Source: Datisca glomerata
Lineage: Eukaryota > Streptophyta > Magnoliopsida > Cucurbitales > Datiscaceae
DNA: 64,000 nucleotides
Assembly (NCBI GenBank): GCA_003255025.1
Contig: QANY01008042.1
Location: forward strand, 372,001 to 436,000
Reading direction: 5' to 3'
The notes beneath the pieces are model-generated. The model was given only the letters and a program-made list of their open reading frames with translations. It had not been told where the DNA came from and did not search any database. Positions 59,010 to 64,000 of the stretch are shown piece by piece (the first letter of the stretch is position 1; each line of letters opens with the position of its first letter). The position numbers and the translations under genes were made by a program.

Positions 59010-59060
59010 CAGTCGTGCTCTCTCTCTCTCTCTCTCCCCCTCCCTCCCTCCCTCTGTGGT
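59010..59060. repeat. CT microsatellite
   Basis: (CT)n then (CCCT)n-like run. Confidence 0.95.
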
Positions 59061-59934
59061 TCTCTTTTTCTCTATGTTGTCCTCTTTCTCTATGTCGTGC
59101 TCTCTCTGTCTTTTTTTGGTCACATCCTTCAAATCGAGTCCTTTTATGCCTGGTAGGAGATTCAGGTCACGTCCTTCAAAAATCTCAGAAGCTTCCCCTT
59201 CTCCTTCGACTTCAACTCAAAAGCTAGGACACGCTCTCACTCTCTCTGTTGCGTACCACTGTGTTCCACGTGAAGCTGCCTGAAGCTCGCGAAGCTCCCC
59301 GCGAAAACAGGTGAGCTCAGCCCTAAGTTCACGATTTATTTTTAGATCTAACATTTCATGTGATTTTACTTAAATACTTTCTCTGATTTCTCGTGAGGGA
59401 AAGGTGAAATTTTATAAGTTGTGTTGTATCTGAGATTTTGATGTTGATCTATGATTTCTTGATCTTTTAAAAATTTTGTTGTCCTCTCCTCCTCGAAACT
59501 GCGAGGCTCAAAGCGGAAGCTCCCCGTGAAGCTCGCTTAGATGGTAAGGCTCGCTCAGAATTCTTTTTGAGTTATTAGTTTTGTGACATTTCTGTGGAAA
59601 TTGGATCGTGTTGAATTTTCTTGGCGTCTGAATTCAATAGTTTCTTAATTTTATTGTTCATCATTTTTATCTAGACAGTTTACCTCATGAACTTTTTTGA
59701 TTGAATGTTCAAATATGCTTCATGTCTATTATTTTCTCCTTGTATAATCTTGCTATGGTATTTTAAAGAAACAAGACAGTGGATTTGTAGATCAATTGTT
59801 TAAAATCTAAGACGTTCTCCGTTTTGCTTATTTCCTTTTAATTGTTCACATGGGGTTGATTGGACTATCGGGTATGATATAATCTTCAAATAATTTCTGA
59901 TTCGAAATATGAAATTTTGAAGCTTTAGGTTTTA

Positions 59935-60048
59935 TGTGAAGAGATGTTGTCATAGAATCAAATGGTTGTGGTGAAGGTGAAGTTCTTGTTAGAGATTGTC
60001 GAGAAGAATGTCAAGGAGATTAGCGGAGCAGTCATTTTCACCGCTTAG
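59935..60048 (+). other. Exon-like stretch in module R, unknown
   Basis: MVVVKVKFLLEIVEKNVKEI then SGAVIFTA and a TAG next to a GTAATGG donor-like site. Looks like coding sequence with a stop at its exon end; family not recognised. Confidence 0.25.
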
Positions 60049-60423
60049 GTAATGGGTAATAAAAAATTATTTTGCTTTGTATTAGGGTGTTGAATTTTTC
60101 CTTTGGGACTTCGTATCGCTAACGTGTCTTTTTCTTGCCCTCAATCTAAGCCATGGCGTCTTTAGAAACAAGGGAACTTGTCCCCCTTTTTGGATGTTCC
60201 TCTCTTTTTTTTCCATACAAATTTGCTTATCTAACTTTCCTCTCACTCTTAAAATTTTCATCAGCCTGCTCTCTTTCTCTTTTTTTTCTTATACTTGAAT
60301 TTCTCTTTTTTTTCTAGACTTCTATTTTTTTTTCCTTTTCTACCATTTTCAACAATTAAGTCTGGACATTAGGATAATTTGTTGAATATCGACTTATCAG
60401 GTTTACTTTATGTTGCATTGCAG

Positions 60424-60500
60424 GCAAGAGCTCTTATTGCAAAACTTACGGATGAAAAGAATAATGCAATGCAACAGGAGCTGATGAGGCTTGGTTTTCA
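60424..60500 (+). pseudogene. VAP27-like coiled-coil exon fragment
   Basis: After a TGCAG acceptor: ARALIAKLTDEKNNAMQQ, then a modified QELMRLG. This is the coiled-coil exon of plant VAP27/VAMP-associated proteins, ER proteins at ER-plasma-membrane contacts (family form ARAxIxKLTEEKxxAIQQ...QELELLR). About five residues appear deleted in QQ-QEL. Neither the MSP domain nor the C-terminal membrane anchor is present. Confidence 0.6.
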
Positions 60501-60887
60501 TTTTTCTGAATTTTTTCTAGTAGGAAGTCATTAATTATTATTGGTGCAATAATATAGTCTCTGTCACTGTTAATGGAATTTCAAATTTCTTTGCATGAGA
60601 TTTGACATCTTTATAATATCAACTGAAACAATTTGATGAATTAATATAGTTTTTGTTAACTAAAACGTCTACTTTCATGGATTTTGAAATCACTTCCCAT
60701 GAAATTTGAATTAATATAGCTTCTGTTTACTGAACATGTAGATGTACCTTCTCACGCCTTGCTCAAAATAGGGGATTTCTTAGTTATTTTTGTGTTGTGG
60801 ATTTTGAAGGGGAAATGAAGAGGGAAGTGGTTGAAGATGTGTGTTTGGTGGATTAGCGAGCGTTCAATTTGTGTATGCAGGGAAATC

Positions 60888-60975
60888 GGGATCTTGTTAT
60901 TTATCTCCATTGAAATTATGCTTAGAAACATATTGTTTGTTTGATTCGGGATCTTGCTATTTATCTCTATTGTTT
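60888..60975. repeat. Short direct duplication
   Basis: 'tcgggatcttg(t/c)tatttatctc' occurs at 60888 and 60947. Confidence 0.8.
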
Positions 60976-61439
60976 TTTTCTTTTTTCGAGATTCCCGATA
61001 TTGTCACTAAGCAGTATAATATATTTTGATTTTGGAGATGAAGTCACTTAAGAAAGCTTGAAGAAATGTAAGTAACTCTATATGAAGAGTGTAGATCAGA
61101 GATGAGACACACATTACAACTTGATCCCGAGAGTAAAATGATGTAGCTGAAGTAGGCATTAAAAAGTATCAGGATATGCATCATGTTCTGCTACTTTCTG
61201 GTGTAATATTTGTGTAGTTATGTATAGAAGTAGGTTTGAAGTGTTTTTTTAGTGTTTAGAAAGGATTTGTAGTGGAAGGGATATTCAATAGTGAAAAATG
61301 TTAATGCTTGCATTGACAAATCAGGATTTTGAGCCAAAAACTATTATGGTCCACGGAGCAACCACGCATGACCTTCACCAAGGCCTTATATGAATTGATG
61401 AAATGGAAGGACCTTTACAAATAGTATATACTAAGTGAA

Positions 61440-62130
61440 GAAATAAAAATGACAAAGTAAATTTAAAATGATCAAGTGTGTGTGATTAAAAATGGTTAAG
61501 TATATGTGATTAAAAATAGTTAAGTGTATCTGATTAATATGACTAAATGTGTAAAATGACCAAGTGTGTGAAAAAGATAAATGCAAGGCTTAATTTTATG
61601 AGAGGGAGATAGAGACATAGAATTTACACGTACATGAAGGCATAATTGTGTGAAATTAATATGTATGTCTAAGTGTGAAAATATGACTAAGTGCATGAGA
61701 ATAAATAAGGGTCAACCGTCACAGTGGGAACCTAAACGCAATCACTATATGAAATGATTAAGTGAGTGAAAATGGTAGATTACATTAAGATGTAATTACT
61801 CATACACCATCTAACTTACACTTAAAAAAATTAAAGAAAACTAAACAAACATTACCTTTTCGGTGTAGCCGACCACTTAGTTGGAGTTGAAAATTGATGA
61901 TTCAAACAAATAAATTGAAGGAGCAAGTGTATTTGAAAATGGCAGATTATTAAGTGAATGAAAATTGCCAAGTACATGAAAAATATTTTACTTGTTTTAT
62001 GAATAAGTGTTTAATTGTTTTAACAATTCATGCACTTAAACAATTCATGCAATTGGCCTAAGTGTGAAAATATAGCTAAGTGCATGAGAATACCTAAGTA
62101 TATCAAAACAAGTACATAAAAATAGAAAAG
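61440..62130. repeat. AAGTGTGTGA minisatellite, second locus
   Basis: Same 18-base unit family as 51720-52560, shorter and more diverged, with interruptions (61800-61930). Confidence 0.75.
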
Positions 62131-62179
62131 TATGAGAAATTACTAAGTGAACGAAAAATGCTACGAGCATGTGAAAAAA

Positions 62180-62395
62180 ATGACCATGGTAACAGGTGTT
62201 TGGCTCGTATCCCAGTGACACGGGCCAAGCGTCTGCTGGTGGTGTTTGGGCTCCAAACGCCATGGTAACAGGCGTTTGGCTCGTGTCCTAGTGACACGAG
62301 CCAAACATCTGTGTGTCTGGTGTTTGGAGCCCAAACGCCACCAGCAGGCCCCAAACGCCAGACACACTGGCGTTTGGTCCCAATACTCTATATTG
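62180..62395. repeat. Palindromic GGCGTTTGG/CCAAACGCC minisatellite
   Basis: Nested hairpins: GTTTGGCTCGTGTC and GACACGAGCCAAAC form perfect 14-base arms around a 5-base centre (about 62272-62305); CCAAACGCCAG and CTGGCGTTTGG form another (about 62350-62376). Because of this, plus and minus strands both encode RRLARV...RAKHL-type peptides (ORFs 62103-62428). GC-rich relative to surroundings. Confidence 0.9.
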
Positions 62396-62640
62396 GATCG
62401 TGGCATGCGCAGATCAACTTTCAGATGACGTAACTTTTGACTTGGGTGAAACCACGTGGGTTGTAAGATATCAAATTGAAGCTTATTCAGTGATCTACAA
62501 GTACAATGGGTTCACCGATCACATCTCAGTTTTGGGTCCAAAAAATACTGTTTTAAGTACTTTCGGAGGCCCGGAAGTTGTTTCGTCTTAATTTTGGACT
62601 TTAGGATTTTTATATGCTTATAAATTCAAACATAAATAGA
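62396..62640 (+). mobile_element. Chromovirus-type LTR remnant
   Basis: Matches, in reverse complement, the LTR at 17620-17860: 'cgtggcatgcgcagatcaac', 'taacttttgacttgggtg', 'gatatcaaattgaagctta', 'gttttaagtactttcggaggccc'. It is another, diverged member of the same LTR family in opposite orientation. Ends past 62640 are not clear. Confidence 0.6.
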
Positions 62641-63290
62641 TTATTTTCAAAATTTTATGGGGTTATAATTTATAAAATAAAATGTTAAAATTTAAAATTT
62701 CAATATTTGATTTCAAACTGTAAGCGGATATGTTCAATTTATAGATAGAATCTGACCTTGAGGGTTATACGTGTTTGTCAAACCGATAAATGGGATTTAC
62801 CGATTATCATAACATCACAACCTATAATTATATATGGTGAAAAATCATCTCGCTCGATACTTGACACAAATGCACAACAACATTATCAATTACAACTTTT
62901 AACGAGTTTATGAATAAGTCTTCAATTGTATCGAGAATCCTTAATTAATCTAATATAATTCCACATAATAAGTGCATATCATGAATGTTTCAATTGAAAT
63001 AACAAGTTTTTTTCTATTTTTATTGATGATTTTCCCGGTGTACGGTAAATAATTATAAAAATTTCAATTTTACAGTTGATTGTGAAGAATGGCGATTAGA
63101 ACCATATAAATGGTGATTAGGCCAAAAAGCTGGTGATTGGGAGGGAGACTAGAGATCACCTATTTATACATGGCGTTTAGGAATGAAACAGGTGATTGGA
63201 GACATAAAACTAGCGTTTGGTTTTGACGATGCGCTTAGCACCTTCATGATGGTGTTTAGGGGCTAAAAATAAGCGATTCGCATATTAGGT
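62641..63290. other. AT-rich with GGCGATTAG-type words, no gene
   Basis: 63080-63280 has repeated short words 'tggcgattag', 'tggtgattgg', 'tggcgtttag', a diverged version of the GGCGTTTGG words. Confidence 0.5.
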
Positions 63291-63505
63291 ATGGAGGGGT
63301 TCACCAAAATATTTCACGTACAAAATTAATAATTCTTGGAAGGGTTCACCAAATTATTTCACGTACAAAATTAATCATTCTTCGAATGGTTCACCAAAAT
63401 ATTTTACGTACAAAATTAATCATTCTTCGATGGGTTCACCAAAATACTTCACGTACAAAATTAATCATTCTTCGAGGGATTCACCAAAATATTTCACGTA
63501 CATTC
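63290..63505. repeat. 45-bp tandem array, five units
   Basis: GGTTCACCAAAATATTTCAC plus GTACAAAATTAATCATTCTT plus CGAAG repeats with exact 45-base spacing (CACGTA at 63315, 63360, 63405, 63450, 63495). The first 24 bases are near-complementary to the TACGTAATTGGTGAACC unit of the other arrays, in opposite orientation. Confidence 0.9.
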
Positions 63506-63859
63506 CTAAGTGTTTATGGATAAGTATTCAATTGTTTTAACAATTCATAAATTCAAATCTAATTTAAAATATAATTGAAGATACTTAACGTTCACATAAA
63601 AAATCAAGAATTTTGACGACTTTGTTTGCGATCCATCTATTATAACCTGATCAATTTTAAAAAATCCAAATTGTTGAAAGACCTTCATAAAAAGGTGCTA
63701 AAACCATTGTATTGATACAAAACCGCCAAAAAAACAAAACTGCCAAAAATGAAAAGAAATCATCATGAACCGCCGGTATTGGGCCCAAAACCACCGATAT
63801 TTGGTGAAAAACTACTAGTATTGGATAAAAATTGCTGGTATTGGTTAGAAAAACCGCCT
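63506..63859. other. Low-complexity region, no gene
   Basis: Contains 'accgcc(a/g)aaaa', 'accgccggtattggg', 'aaaccaccgatatttgg' words at 63725-63860, perhaps another degenerate repeat. Confidence 0.45.
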
Positions 63860-64000
63860 AGATAGATTGGTGAACTCTAGTACGTGATTGGTGAACCCCA
63901 GTACATAATTTGTGAACCTCAACACGTAAATGATGAACCTCAGTACGTATTTGGTGAATCTCTCCAAGAATTATTAATTTATATGTATTTCGTGAATCTC
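63860..64000. repeat. TACGTAATTGGTGAACC array, continues past window
   Basis: About six units of 21-22 bases, same family as 52670-52900, diverged and cut by the window end. Confidence 0.85.

Larger units (their letters stand above)
58760..61770 (+). mobile_element. Module R: relative of module L with VAP27-like exon
   Basis: Same left flank as L ('aaatcctgaccgtagg', 'gagtgggttaccggttcaat') and same right flank ('ttatatgaattgatgaaatggaagga', AAGTGTGTG array, 'gcataattgtgtgaaattaa'). Interior differs: CT microsatellite, leader-like sequence, then a VAP27-like exon. Two modules with one framework and different gene pieces. Confidence 0.6.

Noticed and set aside
58934..59283. Ser/Leu-rich ORFs
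   Set aside because: Driven by a CT microsatellite and CCCT run.
1..64000. tRNA, rRNA or snRNA genes
   Set aside because: I looked for cloverleaf-type and conserved RNA blocks and saw none.

Overview
The window is plant nuclear DNA, almost certainly from a eudicot. It is AT-rich and intron-containing, and it is dominated by decayed plant transposons: Ty1/Copia, a Ty3/Gypsy chromovirus, a Ty3/Gypsy Tat/Ogre-type element, CACTA, MULE and Helitron-like DNA. Scattered among them are pieces of plant genes, namely ankyrin-PGG proteins, an hnRNP1-like RRM, a VAP27-like coiled coil, a U11/U12-35K-like RRM and a cinnamoyl-CoA-reductase-like NAD-binding fold. I see no bacterial, organellar, tRNA or rRNA gene. 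The species cannot be fixed from the sequence alone. No gene in the window is convincingly intact; the best host-gene candidate is the ankyrin exon at 53195-53671.

Layout. 1-1605: truncated minus-strand Copia leader and LTR, same family as the copy at 34-44 kb. 1606-3800: intergenic, with a possible hAT/MITE edge and a 24-bp minisatellite. 3810-4935: broken MULE (MuDR-type) transposase, minus strand. 5020-7735: minisatellites with dyad symmetry plus a ~435-bp tandem duplication. 8853-10930: ankyrin-PGG pseudogene. ~11640-24500: a Tat/Ogre-type Gypsy element (plus strand) with a promoter-side LTR piece, gag, protease, a partial pol, a 58-bp tandem array organised as a five-unit higher-order repeat, and an antisense ORF region. 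Its gag is split by a complete but dead chromovirus (12512-17884, minus strand, two LTRs). ~24650-26533: probable solo LTR. ~26640-29391: Copia pol plus 3' LTR, abutting a second ankyrin-PGG fragment at 29475-29998.

31004-44931 is a CACTA transposon whose two CACTACAAGAAAA ends are both present. It carries remains of a DUF4216 protein and a Transposase_24-type protein, and it was split by a Copia element (34053 to ~44060) that has a triplicated gag segment and a deletion in reverse transcriptase. 45-49.5 kb holds adjacent fragments of two unrelated host genes. 49530-52620 and 58760-61770 are two related modules: they share both flanks but carry different host-gene pieces in the middle, an hnRNP1-like first exon in one and a VAP27-like exon in the other. 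Between them lie ankyrin gene 3 (53195-53986), a duplicated minus-strand segment, and a Helitron-like 5' terminus at 58460. 61.4-64 kb is a field of short, largely palindromic minisatellites with a decayed chromovirus-type LTR at 62.4 kb.

How it fits together: this reads as a graveyard in which ankyrin-PGG paralogues were the original genic content and were broken up by successive nested insertions. Many inactivating changes are of the C-to-T (or G-to-A) type, as expected from deamination of methylated cytosine in silenced DNA. The least conventional content is the set of hairpin-forming minisatellites with units that are multiples of three, and the paired modules with different gene cargo.
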